From Psychrosphaera algicola (GTDB lineage Bacteria > Pseudomonadota > Gammaproteobacteria > Enterobacterales > Alteromonadaceae): a DNA stretch of 64,000 nucleotides. The translations under genes and the position numbers were made by a program. The notes below the pieces were generated by a model, which did not search any database, was not told the DNA's origin, and worked only from the letters and a program-made list of their open reading frames with translations. Shown here in pieces: positions 48,364 to 58,322 of this stretch (positions are counted from its first letter, which is position 1; each line of letters begins with the position of its first letter). Location: positions 806,001-870,000 of the forward strand of contig NZ_JAQOMS010000002.1 in the NCBI RefSeq assembly GCF_028401425.1, read 5' to 3'.

Positions 48364-48777
48364 TTAGCCTTCATACTTTTTGCCTAAAGCACGCATAATG
48401 TCACGCCAAGTTAAAATTCCTAATACCCTATTATCAGACGTAACGACAGGTAGACAGGAAACACTATTTTGATTAAATAATAATACTGCATCTTTAACTG
48501 TAGAGTCTTCGGTCAATACAACTAAATTACGACTCATAATCTGATGAGCACGTTTGTTTAATGCCGCCAACTCTTTAGTCGTCACAGCGACAGTATCGAT
48601 ATTTGGACTTAGCGTTTTCAGTAAATCGCGATCTGATATAACGCCAACCAACTTACGGTGATCAACAACCAGAATGTGATGAAACGATTCTTCTTCAAAT
48701 ATCTTTTTAATAACGCTTAAGGATTCATCCAAGTGAACCGTTACAACTTCACTAGTCATTAATCGAGTGATTTTCAT
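48364..48777 (-). CDS. Two-CBS-domain protein
   Basis: 137 residues made of a tandem CBS pair only: MKITRLMTSEVVTVHLDESL with LVGVISDRDLLKTLS, and IMSRNLVVLTEDSTVKDAV with VLGILTWRDIMRALGKKYEG. It probably binds adenine nucleotides or SAM and regulates a partner. The open frame extends to 48828, but AAGGAG precedes the ATG at 48777. No enzyme or channel domain is attached. Confidence 0.85.
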   Translation of the reverse strand: MKITRLMTSEVVTVHLDESLSVIKKIFEEESFHHILVVDHRKLVGVISDRDLLKTLSPNIDTVAVTTKELAALNKRAHQIMSRNLVVLTEDSTVKDAVLLFNQNSVSCLPVVTSDNRVLGILTWRDIMRALGKKYEG

Positions 48778-48989
48778 GATACTCCTTGACTCTAATCGCC
48801 GCCTACTTGTGTCGACAGGAACCAACACCGGCTAAATCTACTTCATTATAATATTCAGTTGTTTATATATGCCAAATATTTTTCTTTTTAAGCCATAAAA
48901 TAATGCTGGTAATAGCATAAATTCCACAAAGAATAAGATCAAACTCAACTTAAGCACATTGAGCTTGATCTAATAACAACGACCCTAAT

Positions 48990-51678
48990 CTAACTCAAAT
49001 GGCGGATAAGCTCATTAGGTGACATTTTCATTAAACTACGTGTGCTCAACGCACCTACTGTTGCCACAAATCCAGCGCCAATTGCAGGCCCTATCAACCA
49101 AAGCTCCCAATGCAGTGACCAGCTCATTTCAAAAATCCGCCATTGCAATAAAAACAAACTAAAGTCCGCCACTGTTGCGGCAATGATCCCAGCTATCGCG
49201 CCTAAACTTAAAAATTCTATTATTATCGCAGATTGAATTAGACTGCCTTTCGCACCTAATGTTCTAAAAATAACAGTTTCGCGGCGTCGTTCGTCAAGTG
49301 AACTTTGCACCTGAGCTAACAACACTAACGTTGCGGCAAAAACCACCACTATTAACACGATCCGGATTGCAACAGCTACCTGCGCTATAGTCTGTTGGAT
49401 TTGATTTAACATCGCCTCTACGTCAATAACACTTAGGGTTGGGTAGTCATGTAATAAATCATTCAACCACAACTTCTTCTCTGTTGGTAAGTAGAAAGAA
49501 GTAATGAAAGTCGCAGGAAAATCACTCAACACATCATGACTAAATATCATAAAGAAATTAGGCTGAAAGCTATTCCAATCAACTTCCCGAATACTGGTAA
49601 CCTGTGCCGAGACTTCTCGCGCACCAATCAAGAATGTTAGGTTATCACCAAGTTTAATCTGCATTCGCTCAGCAACACCTTCTTCGACGGAAACCTGTGG
49701 GCCCTTTCCTTCTGGCATCCATTCGCCCGAAAGAAGTACGTTGTTTTTAGCCATTTCGTCCGAAAATGTAAGATTTAACTCACGACCTATGCCATTTCGT
49801 TGTTTTTGCTCCGATTCTTCATTTTCAGTTTGCTCACCACTCCCGTTGTTTTGTGATTTTGGAATCGATTCTGTTGCGGCTTGAGCTTGTTGCGTATTAT
49901 TTTCGGTCTCACTACCGTCACGTAATTTAGAGCCGGTTTCCTCTTGTTTCTTTTGTACCAGTTTTTCGTCATTAATATGCGTCAGTCGACCACGAATAAT
50001 TGGGTAATACTGTTCAGGTTCTAACCCTTGATTACTTAATTCTTGTTTCACATCATCAAGTTCGTGTTGAGCAATGTTAATGACAAAATGATTTGGTGTA
50101 CCTTCGGGCAATTGCTCCTGCCACTCTTGAATAATTGAGTTTTCAAGAGAATACAAAATTAAGATAAGCATAATCGCCAACGTAAACCCTATCATCTGAG
50201 CAGCATTTTCTTTTACTCTGCGCTTTAACGATGCAAGCGCAATTTTTACTGCGCTGCCGCCGACGCTATTACCTATTTTTCTAGAAAAATAAAGCATTAA
50301 ACGTGTAAACACTAAGATCAACACAACGAGTATAATTCCTGCCACACCTATGATTAGTGTGATTTGAATATTTTGACTGTAGATCCAAACCAGCAATATT
50401 GTCGTGAGAGCCATTAGTATTCGAGCAGAAATACTCGTTGCAATATCATCACCCAGATTACGTCTTAGAACCCGTAATGGCGGAACAGAAAACAACTTTA
50501 AAAGCGACGGTATTGAAAACATAAAGGCACATACTAAGCCAGTAATCATTGCCATAATAACCGGTTTTAAGCCAATTGACGGCAATTCATCAGGTAAATA
50601 AGCAGCCATCGCACTTACCGCACCTTGCTGCATAATAGCGCCAAAAATTATCCCAATTGCAACACTCGACACCGCGATTAAAACTAATTGAAACAAATAG
50701 ATCACTTTGACTTGATTTAAGCTTGCGCCTAAAGTTTTAACGATGGCGATTGAGTCCAAATGACGTTGGCTATATAGTTTAGTCGCCACTGCTACGGCGG
50801 TGGCCGCTAATAAAACTCCTAGAACGCCTGCTAGCATTAAAAAACTTTCTGCCCGTTCTAACGATGCCGTTATATTGGACGCACCTTCTTTAACATTTCG
50901 GAAACGTTGATTTTCTTTTAATTTATCTTTTATCCAAACATCAAAGTCAGATAAATCAGCTTCATCTCCTGCAAACAGATTTACATAGGAAATTCGACTT
51001 CCCGGTTGTATAACTTTTGTTGCAGGGACATCTTCTATGTTCATGATGATCCGAGTACCGCTGCTAAATACCTCAAATGGCGCATCAGGTTCAGCGTCAA
51101 TGACCCCCGTAACCTGTAAGGTTAATTCACCGACATCTACTTTTAGTGTTGATGACATGTTTTTAAGTGCCGCTGGGTCGAGGTTTAATGCATAAAACAA
51201 TCGTTTTGTTAGCCACGCTTCTCCTGTTTTAGGACCGTGTTTCTCTATCTTATTGTTTGTTGATAGGTCCGTTGTAACAAACAACTGACCGCGCAATGGA
51301 TAAGTTGGAGATACCGCTTTAATAACAGCAATATTCATTTGGTCACCGGCAAACGCCATCGACGAAAAATAAATGTGCTGATCAGTAGCGAGATTGAGTT
51401 CAGTTGCTTTAGTAATAAATTGGTCACCCATTGGATGGGCACTGCTTAAATCACGATCCGCGGCAAGAAAAGCGGCACTTTTACTCATTATAGCTTTGTC
51501 GACTCTATCGGTGACACTAGATAAGGCCATCACAGACGACACTGCTAACACGATAGACAGACCAATGATTGTTAATTCGCCCCGACCAAATTCGCGAGTA
51601 AATAAACGCTAAGGCAATCGCAAACCAATAATTAATAGGGGCCGATGTTCGGGTATTTACTGTGTCATTAGAATGCAT
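48990..51678 (-). CDS. ybbP: ABC transporter permease YbbP (frame break near N-terminus)
   Basis: Large MacB/FtsX-type permease with two FtsX domains, about 895 residues. It starts MHSNDTVNTRTSAPINYWFA at 51678, overlapping the end of ybbA by 11 bases. One extra base near 51595 puts the rest in another frame (REFGRGELTIIGLSIVLAVS). Periplasmic MacB-like domains follow, including a Glu/Gln/Asn-rich insert at about residues 560-625 (GSETENNTQQAQAATES). The second permease half ends LIRHLS. Works with YbbA; in many bacteria the neighbouring TesA esterase is linked to it. Transport substrate is not established; it may be a lipid or lipoprotein exporter. Confidence 0.87.
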
Positions 51679-52469
51679 TGGCAATTGCCTCTGATATATC
51701 TAAATCCAACGTGCCATCTGCAAGCTCATCGCTAGGATCTTTGTCTGGTGCCGTTTCTTCAACAAGAGTTCCTCCAATTAAAGAAACCGTGCGTTGACAG
51801 CGTTTTGCTAATTCAGGGTTATGGGTCACTAAAATTAAAGTCGTTTCTGCTGTTTGATTCAATTCAAATAATAAGTTTTCAACTAACTTGCCATTGTCGG
51901 AATTCAGATTGGCCGATGGTTCATCGGCAAATAACAATTTAGGTTTGGTAATAAACGCCCGGGCAATCGCAACACGTTGCTGCTCGCCACCTGACAGTTG
52001 ATTTGGAAAATGCGTTAGCCTGTGATCTAATCCAACTTTCTGCAGCCATCGTTCTGCTTCTGATTTTGCGCTTGCACGCATTTCAGCATCATCTGACAAC
52101 TCCGCTGGCAACATGACATTTTCGAGTGCTGTAAGGCTTGGCACAAGCAAAAACTGTTGAAAGATAAATCCAACATCCTTTCGTCTAACACCGGCTCGTT
52201 GCTCTTCATCTAGTTGGTGAAATGGTTGACCGTAAAAAACATTTCCCCTTGGTCGGTAAATCCAATCCAGCCAAAATACCAAGTAGTGTCGACTTGCCAG
52301 AGCCTGATGCCCCAACAATCGCTATGCTTTCTCCGCAGTTAACCGTCAAATTTATATTCTTTAATATTTCTAACTTTTTGTCAGAATCGGTTGCGGATGT
52401 CGCGCTTGGCAGAGATACTTGTTTTTCGATATTGTTTGCATTTATTGCAGATAAGTTTTGTTTGTTCAT
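51668..52469 (-). CDS. ybbA: ABC transporter ATP-binding protein YbbA (one frame break)
   Basis: LolD/MacB-type ATPase partner of YbbP, about 266 residues. Walker A is GASGSGKSTLLGILAGLD, the signature is QLSGGEQQRVAIARAF, Walker B is LLFADEPSANL and the H-loop is LILVTHNPELA. The break is at about 52249 in a C-run; correction joins GLDLPTKG to NVFYGQPFHQLDEEQRA. The ATG at 52469 (MNKQNLSAIN) is preferred to the longer open frame from 52493. An unusual feature is the Asp/Glu-rich C-terminal extension (DKDPSDELADGTLDLDISE). Divergent from tesA. Confidence 0.9.
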
Positions 52470-52558
52470 AATTTTGGGTTCTCTTAATGCCAAGAAATAG
52501 TAATACTAAACAGTTTGACGTAATTAACCTATTAAGATCAAAGTTGTTTTATAAAAAA

Positions 52559-53191
52559 ATGATTATTAAATGTAACAGACTGTTAGTGCCCTTGTTATGC
52601 CTTTTTTCATTTTGTTTAGATGCAAGTCAAATTAAAGTCGTAATGTACGGTGATAGTATTAGTGCCGGATATGGCATGACAATCGAAGAAAGCTGGCCTT
52701 ATTTACTAAATGAAACGTTTATCGTTGAAGAATCTGAGATTAATTTGATCAACGAAAGCATTAGTGGTGAGACAACTGGTGGGGGTTTGGCCCGAATTGA
52801 AAATGTGCTTAAAAGGCATCAATTGGTGCAGGACGACTGGCTCATTATTGAACTCGGTGGTAACGATGGGTTGAGGGGTTTTCCAACAACAACGATAAAA
52901 CGTAATTTGACCCAAATGATCACAAAACTAAAAGCAAATAACGTCAACATCGCAATTATGCAAATAAAAATACCGCCCAATTATGGTAAACGTTACACAA
53001 CAATGTTTGAAGGTTTATACCCTGCCCTCGCTGAACAGTTTGATATTCCAATCATGCCGTTTTTTATGGATTCGATTGCCATTAATCCTAGCTACATGCT
53101 GCAAGATGGAATTCATCCAAATAAAAGTGCTCAGGTCATTATTAGAGACATAATGAAACCAGCAATAGAAAAATTGATAACAGATAATTAG
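52559..53191 (+). CDS. tesA: Multifunctional acyl-CoA thioesterase/esterase TesA
   Basis: Periplasmic SGNH hydrolase (thioesterase I/protease I/lysophospholipase L1). 210 residues from ATG 52559, giving the signal peptide MIIKCNRLLVPLLCLFSFCL; the frame is open from 52487 but those residues look unconserved. Catalytic blocks: Ser in VVMYGDSISAGYGM, Gly in the oxyanion region SGETTGGGLARIE, Asn in ELGGNDGLRGF, and Asp/His in MLQDGIHPNKSAQ. Divergent from ybbA-ybbP, a conserved arrangement. Confidence 0.92.
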   Translation: MIIKCNRLLVPLLCLFSFCLDASQIKVVMYGDSISAGYGMTIEESWPYLLNETFIVEESEINLINESISGETTGGGLARIENVLKRHQLVQDDWLIIELGGNDGLRGFPTTTIKRNLTQMITKLKANNVNIAIMQIKIPPNYGKRYTTMFEGLYPALAEQFDIPIMPFFMDSIAINPSYMLQDGIHPNKSAQVIIRDIMKPAIEKLITDN

Positions 53192-53228
53192 TGTAAATAC
53201 GAAGTCAGGCACAGATTAAGGAAAACCA

Positions 53229-53973
53229 ATGCGAATTGTGCGAAAAATCAAAGCTTTTAAGTTTTACAATGTCGGAATTATAACCATAAGAAGTCTATTG
53301 TTTTTATTCTGTATTGGTTTCGGTAAAGTTAATGCGGAACCTTTGACGATAGTGACGGAATTATCTCCCCCATACCAAACATTGGAACAAAACCATATTG
53401 GTGGGTATGCCACTGAACAAGTTCGTGCTTTTATGCTTAAAGCGAATTTATCGTATGAGATTGAAATGTACCCTGGGCTCGCGCGTTCCGCCAAGCTTTA
53501 AATAAACCAAACACACTCATCTACGCAATAGCAAAAACCCCAGAACGTCTTGATAAGTTTCATTGGTTTATTAAAGTTTATGAATTTCGACCTTATTTAG
53601 TCGGGCATGATGACAAGGCATTGTTGCAAGTAAAAAGTCTGCAGCAAGTGAAAGAATATAGTATTGCGGTACAAAGGCACGATTATGCCCATGAATATTT
53701 ATCGTCAATTGGGTTTGAAGAAGGAAAAAATCTTATTCTTACGAATTCCATTGTTGATTCTTGGCACTTGTTAAAAAACAAAAAGTGGATTTTGTAGTAG
53801 AAGAATTTGAATATGATCCAATTTCAGAATCAAGTGAAGAGTTTAAATATAAAAAGTACATACCATTAAAAAGTTTATGGCAATCAACGTATTTAGCTGC
53901 AAATAAAAATCTAGACAAAGATGTTTTGGAAAAAATGATGTCAACAATGAAAGAATTCGAACAAACGAGATAG
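53229..53973 (+). CDS. Family 3 extracellular solute-binding protein (two frame breaks)
   Basis: Periplasmic amino-acid-type binding protein, 248 residues when joined. The signal region reads SLLFLFCIGFGKVNAEPLTI, and the domain begins IVTELSPPYQTLEQNHIGGY. A break near 53480 is followed by WARAFRQALNKPNTLIYAIA and KTPERLDKFHWFIKVYEF. A second break in the A5 run near 53781 leads to KVDFVVEEFEYDPISES and the end KEFEQTR. No permease or ATPase is next to it, so it may be a sensor-like orphan as is common in marine gammaproteobacteria. It ends 30 bases before the tRNA-Glu array. Confidence 0.75.
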
Positions 53974-54002
53974 AAAGAGATGGGTAATAAATAGAAATGA
54001 AA

Positions 54003-54078
54003 TGGTACTCCCAAGGGGATTCGAACCCCTGTTACCGCCGTGAAAGGGCAGTGTCCTAGGCCTCTAGACGATGGGAGC
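54003..54078 (-). tRNA. tRNA-Glu (TTC), copy 4 of the array (promoter-distal)
   Basis: 76 bases with encoded CCA. Acceptor GCTCCCA/TGGGAGT has a G-T first pair. Anticodon TTC (GAA on the plus strand at 54042-54044). T stem AGGGG/CCCCT. Confidence 0.95.
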
Positions 54079-54104
54079 ACTAGGTGTATTTCATTATTTT
54101 AAAG

Positions 54105-54180
54105 TGGTACTCCCAAGGGGATTCGAACCCCTGTTACCGCCGTGAAAGGGCAGTGTCCTAGGCCTCTAGACGATGGGAGC
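54105..54180 (-). tRNA. tRNA-Glu (TTC), copy 3
   Basis: 76 bases, identical to the copy at 54003-54078, separated from it by 26 bases. Confidence 0.95.
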
Positions 54181-54213
54181 ACTAAGACTTTAAAAACATA
54201 AAACGCTAATTGT

Positions 54214-54289
54214 TGGTACTCCCAAGGGGATTCGAACCCCTGTTACCGCCGTGAAAGGGCAGTGTCCTAGGCCTCTAGACGATGGGAGC
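54214..54289 (-). tRNA. tRNA-Glu (TTC), copy 2
   Basis: 76 bases, identical to the other copies; 33-base spacer on the left side and 29 on the right. Confidence 0.95.
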
Positions 54290-54318
54290 ACAGGACAATT
54301 AGTATAGCAGTAAGTAAA

Positions 54319-54394
54319 TGGTACTCCCAAGGGGATTCGAACCCCTGTTACCGCCGTGAAAGGGCAGTGTCCTAGGCCTCTAGACGATGGGAGC
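54319..54394 (-). tRNA. tRNA-Glu (TTC), copy 1
   Basis: 76 bases, identical to the other three. It lies 24 bases after tRNA-Ala in the transcript. Confidence 0.95.
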
Positions 54395-54418
54395 ACTAAG
54401 ACTTACTTAAACGAAAAT

Positions 54419-54494
54419 TGGTGGAGCTAAGCGGGATCGAACCGCTGACCTCAACACTGCCAGTGTTGCGCTCTCCCAGCTGAGCTATAGCCCC
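54419..54494 (-). tRNA. tRNA-Ala (GGC)
   Basis: 76 bases with CCA. Acceptor GGGGCTA/TAGCTCC with one G-T pair. Anticodon GGC in loop between CAACACT and AGTGTTG. First gene of the Ala-Glu-Glu-Glu-Glu minus-strand operon. Confidence 0.95.
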
Positions 54495-54542
54495 GCTTTT
54501 CGCGATGAATTTAAGACAATCTGTGCCTCAAACTCGGGGCGC

Positions 54543-54571
54543 ATTCTATGCACTCACTTTAAATGAGTCAA
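54543..54571 (-). promoter_or_regulatory. Promoter of the tRNA-Ala/Glu operon
   Basis: On the minus strand TTGACT (54571-54566), exactly 17 bases, TAGAAT (54548-54543), then a discriminator GCGCCCC of the kind linked to stringent control. It lies about 48 bases before the tRNA-Ala. Confidence 0.8.
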
Positions 54572-54674
54572 CCATTATTTGAATAAAACTTTGTATTATT
54601 AGCGTAAGTGATTAATTTTTTGGCAAGTTGCTTAAAAAACGATTATATGTGACTAAAATATCCGCATTAGCAAC

Positions 54675-54701
54675 AAAAAAGCCAACTTAACGTTGGCTTT
54701 T
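54675..54701 (-). terminator. Rho-independent terminator of gltX
   Basis: GCCAAC/GTTGGC stem extended by A/T pairs, loop TTAAC; on the minus strand it ends in T6. It is 19 bases past the gltX stop. Confidence 0.8.
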
Positions 54702-54719
54702 AATCTGTTTAACTAAAGT

Positions 54720-56134
54720 TTAAGAATTTGCTTCTCTTTGTGCAATAAAGTCCAAAGCCATATCAATTCTTTTGATGACCTTCTCTTTTGGCAACAACTC
54801 AAGTGTGACGTCTAATGATGGTGAATTACCGCTACCGGTTGTCGCTACACGTAGTGGCATACCAACTTTACCCATGCCAACGTCCAGTTGTTCCGCGGTA
54901 CCGTTAATTGCAGCTTGTATAGACTCAGCATCCCACGAGGTTAAATCCTGGAGCTTTTGTTTAGCCACTTGCAATGCTTCCTTCGCTACTGGGCGTAAAT
55001 GTTTCTTAGCGGCCTTTTCGTCAAACTCAGAAAAATCCTGATAGAAATAAGCGCTTATTTCTGCAAGTTCTTTAAGAGTTTTAACCCTTTCCGCCTGAAT
55101 TTCTACGATAGCTTCTAATTTAGGACCATTTGCAACATCTACATTCTGGTTTTCAAAATGCCAAGCTAAGTGTTTAGCAACTTCTGTCGCTGGCAACAAT
55201 TTCATGTATTGTTGGTTCATCCAATTTAATTTTTCGGTATTGAACCCAGAGGCCGACTTATTAATTGACGCAATATCAAAGTGAGTAAATAGCTCATCAA
55301 GAGTAAATACTTCCTGATCACCATGAGACCAACCTAAACGCACCAAATAATTTATTAGAGCTTGTGGTAAATAGCCGTCATCACGATACTGCATAACCCC
55401 TACTGCGCCGTGTCGCTTTGATAATTTCTTACCGTCATCACCTAAAATCATCGAACAATGAGCGTAAGTTGGCACTGTTGCACCAAAGGCTTCAAATATA
55501 TTGATTTGCTTAGCGGTATTTATTAGATGATCTTCGCCTCGAACCACATGAGTCATTTCCATTTGCCAATCGTCGATGACAACACAGAAATTATAGGTTG
55601 GACTACCATCAGTACGTTGAATGATCATGTCATCCATTTCTTCATTCGAAATTTCCATCTCGCCACGGATAACGTCAGTCCACTTTACACTGCCTTCTTT
55701 AGGGTTTCTAAAACGAACAACATAAGGTGCATCCGGTGCAGCATCTGTTGAGCCATGTGAACAATGACCGTCATAACCAGTGCGTTGGCCATTTGCTTCT
55801 TGTTCTTCACGTAAGGCATCTAAACGTTCTTTAGAGCAATAACATTTATACGCTTTATCCTGTTCAATTAATTTTTGAACAAATTCCTTATATAAATCAA
55901 AACGCTTGGTTTGATAAAAAATCTCGCCATCGTTTTCCATCCCTAACCACTTCATACCATCTAAAATGGCTTGAACCGCTTCAGGAGTTGAACGCTCCAA
56001 ATCGGTATCTTCAATACGAAGGATAAATTTTCCACCGCTTTTTTGGCATATAACCAAGAATATAAAGCAGTACGAGCACCACCAACGTGCAAATAGCCAG
56101 TCGGGCTAGGGGCAAAACGAGTCACAACAGTCAT
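54720..56134 (-). CDS. gltX: Glutamyl-tRNA synthetase (one frame break)
   Basis: Class I synthetase charging tRNA-Glu; 471 residues when joined, the standard length. The HIGH-type motif is PSPTGYLHVGGARTALYSW and the KMSKS-type motif is GKKLSKRHGAVG. A four-Cys zinc-like segment is visible (YKCYCSKERL then GHCSHG). The break is in the T6 run 56039-56044, joining LYAKK to SGGKFILRIEDTDLERSTP. GGAAACAAAC precedes the ATG at 56134. It lies next to four tRNA-Glu genes, a conserved association in this order of bacteria, and its product also feeds HemA. Confidence 0.95.
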
Positions 56135-56227
56135 GTTTGTTTCCAATAAAATGTATTCTTGAATAATTGCGGGCTATTCTATAAAAAAGTCAGCCTTATA
56201 GACAGTGCGAATTAAAAGGAGTGGTAA

Positions 56228-56691
56228 ATGAATTATTGGCTATTTAAATCGGAACCCGATGAATATGGTATTGATCACCTCAAAAACGAGCCACTACAAA
56301 TTGGTCGCTGGGATGGCATTCGCAATTATCAGGCACGTAATCTTTTGCGAGATGACGCAAAAATTGGTGATGGCGTATTATTTTATCACTCCAGTTGCAA
56401 ACAGGTTGGTATTGCTGGTATCGCTGAAATTGTGTCAACCCCTACCCTGACCCATTACAATTTGACCCGGAATCAAAGTATTTTGATCCTAAATCAACCA
56501 AAGAAAACCCACGTTGGGTCTGTTTAGACATTAAATATGTCCGCCACAACAAAAAATTTATTCCTTTAACTCAAATAAAAACGACAAAATTATTAGAAAA
56601 AATGGTTTTGGTTAACCGCAGTAGACTCTCAATTCAGCCAGTGACATATGATGAGTGGCAAATTATCAACCAACTTGCGATGAATATTTAA
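56228..56691 (+). CDS. EVE domain protein (one frame break)
   Basis: 154-residue EVE (PUA-like) domain protein, a fold that binds modified nucleobases in DNA or RNA. MNYWLFKSEPDEYGIDHL and GRWDGIRNYQARNLLRDD at the start are diagnostic; LFYHSSCKQVGIAGIAEIV follows. One missing base near 56441-56446 joins STPY to PDPLQFDPESKYFDP and restores the C-terminus PRWVCLDIKYV to QLAMNI. AAAAGGAGTGGTAA is a good ribosome site. Divergent from gltX; the biological target is unknown. Confidence 0.87.
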
Positions 56692-56761
56692 CCTCAAAAT
56701 TGCAATTATCGCCCTTTTTGCTCAAGAAACCATCGAAAGGTCAAAAACATTAAAATTATAG

Positions 56762-56789
56762 TTGACTCTTTTTAGTCGCTACTTATAAT
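56762..56789 (+). promoter_or_regulatory. Promoter of the tRNA-Val operon
   Basis: TTGACT (56762-56767), 16 bases, consensus TATAAT (56784-56789), discriminator ACGCCCC. It lies 42 bases before the first tRNA-Val. Confidence 0.82.
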
Positions 56790-56831
56790 ACGCCCCACTT
56801 AAACGACACAGCGCGTTTAAGAGATAATGCT

Positions 56832-56907
56832 GGGCGGTTAGCTCAGCTGGGAGAGCATCGCCCTTACAAGGCGAGGGTCACTGGTTCGAGCCCAGTACCG
56901 CCCACCA
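56832..56907 (+). tRNA. tRNA-Val (TAC), copy 1
   Basis: 76 bases with CCA. Acceptor GGGCGGT/ACCGCCC, anticodon TAC in CCTTACAAGG, T stem CTGGT/GCCAG with T loop TCGAGC. Confidence 0.95.
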
Positions 56908-56946
56908 ATTTTTTTATTGGTTCAGCATTATCTACAGATTTTAAAT

Positions 56947-57022
56947 GGGCGGTTAGCTCAGTTGGGAGAGCATCGCCCTTACAAGGCGAGGGTCACTGGT
57001 TCGAGCCCAGTACCGCCCACCA
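56947..57022 (+). tRNA. tRNA-Val (TAC), copy 2
   Basis: 76 bases; differs from the other copies by one T in the D loop (GTTGGGA for GCTGGGA). Confidence 0.95.
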
Positions 57023-57049
57023 TTTAAAATCATATCTCTCTGGTAAAGT

Positions 57050-57125
57050 GGGCGGTTAGCTCAGCTGGGAGAGCATCGCCCTTACAAGGCGAGGGTCACT
57101 GGTTCGAGCCCAGTACCGCCCACCA
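57050..57125 (+). tRNA. tRNA-Val (TAC), copy 3
   Basis: 76 bases, identical to copy 1. No clear terminator follows within 100 bases. Confidence 0.95.
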
Positions 57126-57316
57126 CTTTACTGGCGCATAAGAGTTATTAGTCACTTCGGTTTAACTCATTCTATAAAACGATTCATCTTCTAATAAGCT
57201 TCTATTTCTTTTTTCGATCTAAATTCATCCTATTTAACCGCTTAGTCTCTTTTTCGACTAATTTAACGATAAAACGATTGTTGTTACCCCCTCATCACAG
57301 GCAAAAACATCCCTTT

Positions 57317-58095
57317 CTATCGCTCATCAAACAAACTTTTATTGCGAATATACTTCTGCATATAATGGTAAGTAATTGGCCTTAACAACCAACTTTTAAT
57401 CGATAGCCATAGTCGCTTTGACGGGCTAATATTTTCAAACATAACCCCTTCGTGTAACCACAAAGACTTGCCAACATGTCGATAAATAAAAGGCAACGGT
57501 GGTAAAAACGTGACAATATCAACGTCACAGCATATTCGGTAGGTCTTATGATGAAGACTGTAATTGCGATAGAATAACTGCCCGCCGCAGGAGGGCTGGC
57601 CAAAAGTGACTACGCGTTTTACTTTTACATTAGGAAGTTGATAGAAGCGGTCTGCAAACAAAACTGCAAGAGAACCGCCCGTCGAATGCCCCGTAAACGT
57701 TACCCTCTTGCCCTCTTTCATAAGTGGTATTAATACGTTTTGGATCCGTATACCTAGTGGTAACTTTTCTGAAGAATCGCTTACAAAACTGGGCTGTTTT
57801 AGTAAATTATGCATTCCCCAATGAATATCAAATTTTCTATTTTGATCACGATACCTTTTTTAAATGCACATAGATTAAATAGCCAATCATACACATTGTG
57901 AGATCCGCGAAAGACAACTACCACTTCCTTTTTGTGTTTTTGCCAGACGATTCGGACACATGATTTGTGAAACCTATCTAAAATTTCGACCTGCTCAAAA
58001 TGACCAAAGTCGGCGATAAGCTCACTATCTTTCAAATAAGCAAGTTGACACAATATTGCGTACTTTTCGTATGCATAACGTTTAAGTCGTTTCAA
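57317..58095 (-). CDS. Class 3 lipase family protein (one frame break)
   Basis: Alpha/beta-hydrolase of the lipase class 3 family, about 259 residues. The N-terminal part reads YEKYAILCQLAYLKDSELIA and VVVVFRGSHNVYDWLFNLCA. The break in an A6 run at about 57858-57864 is followed by YRDQNRKFDIHWGMHNLL. The nucleophile elbow is TFTGHSTGGSLAVLFADRF, then VVTFGQPSCGG; the Asp is in CCDVDIVTFLPP and a His is in WLHEGV. There is no signal peptide, so it is probably intracellular. The start appears to be TTG at 58095 behind AGGA, since no ATG fits. Confidence 0.75.
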
Positions 58096-58322
58096 CCCGT
58101 GTCCTATATAAGCACTAATACATGCATTAAAAATTGTCTAAATATAATTGCCTCGGACTATATTGTGTTTTTGTTAAGCTTTTATGAAAATGCTCTGGTT
58201 GTAAAAAAGTAAAATAATCAATACGTTTTTGACACGACAATATCGTGCCCTATCCTTTAATTAATCTCATCTGTGATGCACAGTACGCGCAACTAAGCTC
58301 ATAAATAAAAAAGACATTTTCT

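Noticed and set aside
54003..54394. Four evenly spaced identical 76-base units as a CRISPR-like array
   Set aside because: Each unit folds as a complete tRNA-Glu with CCA; spacers are short, unequal and unrelated to CRISPR spacing.
53739..54396. Minus-strand open frames reading through the tRNA-Glu genes (LPSSRGLGHCPFTAVTGVRIPLGVP-type repeats)
   Set aside because: They are translations of the tRNA genes themselves; the repeated peptide is the tRNA sequence in one frame and is a well-known spurious gene call.
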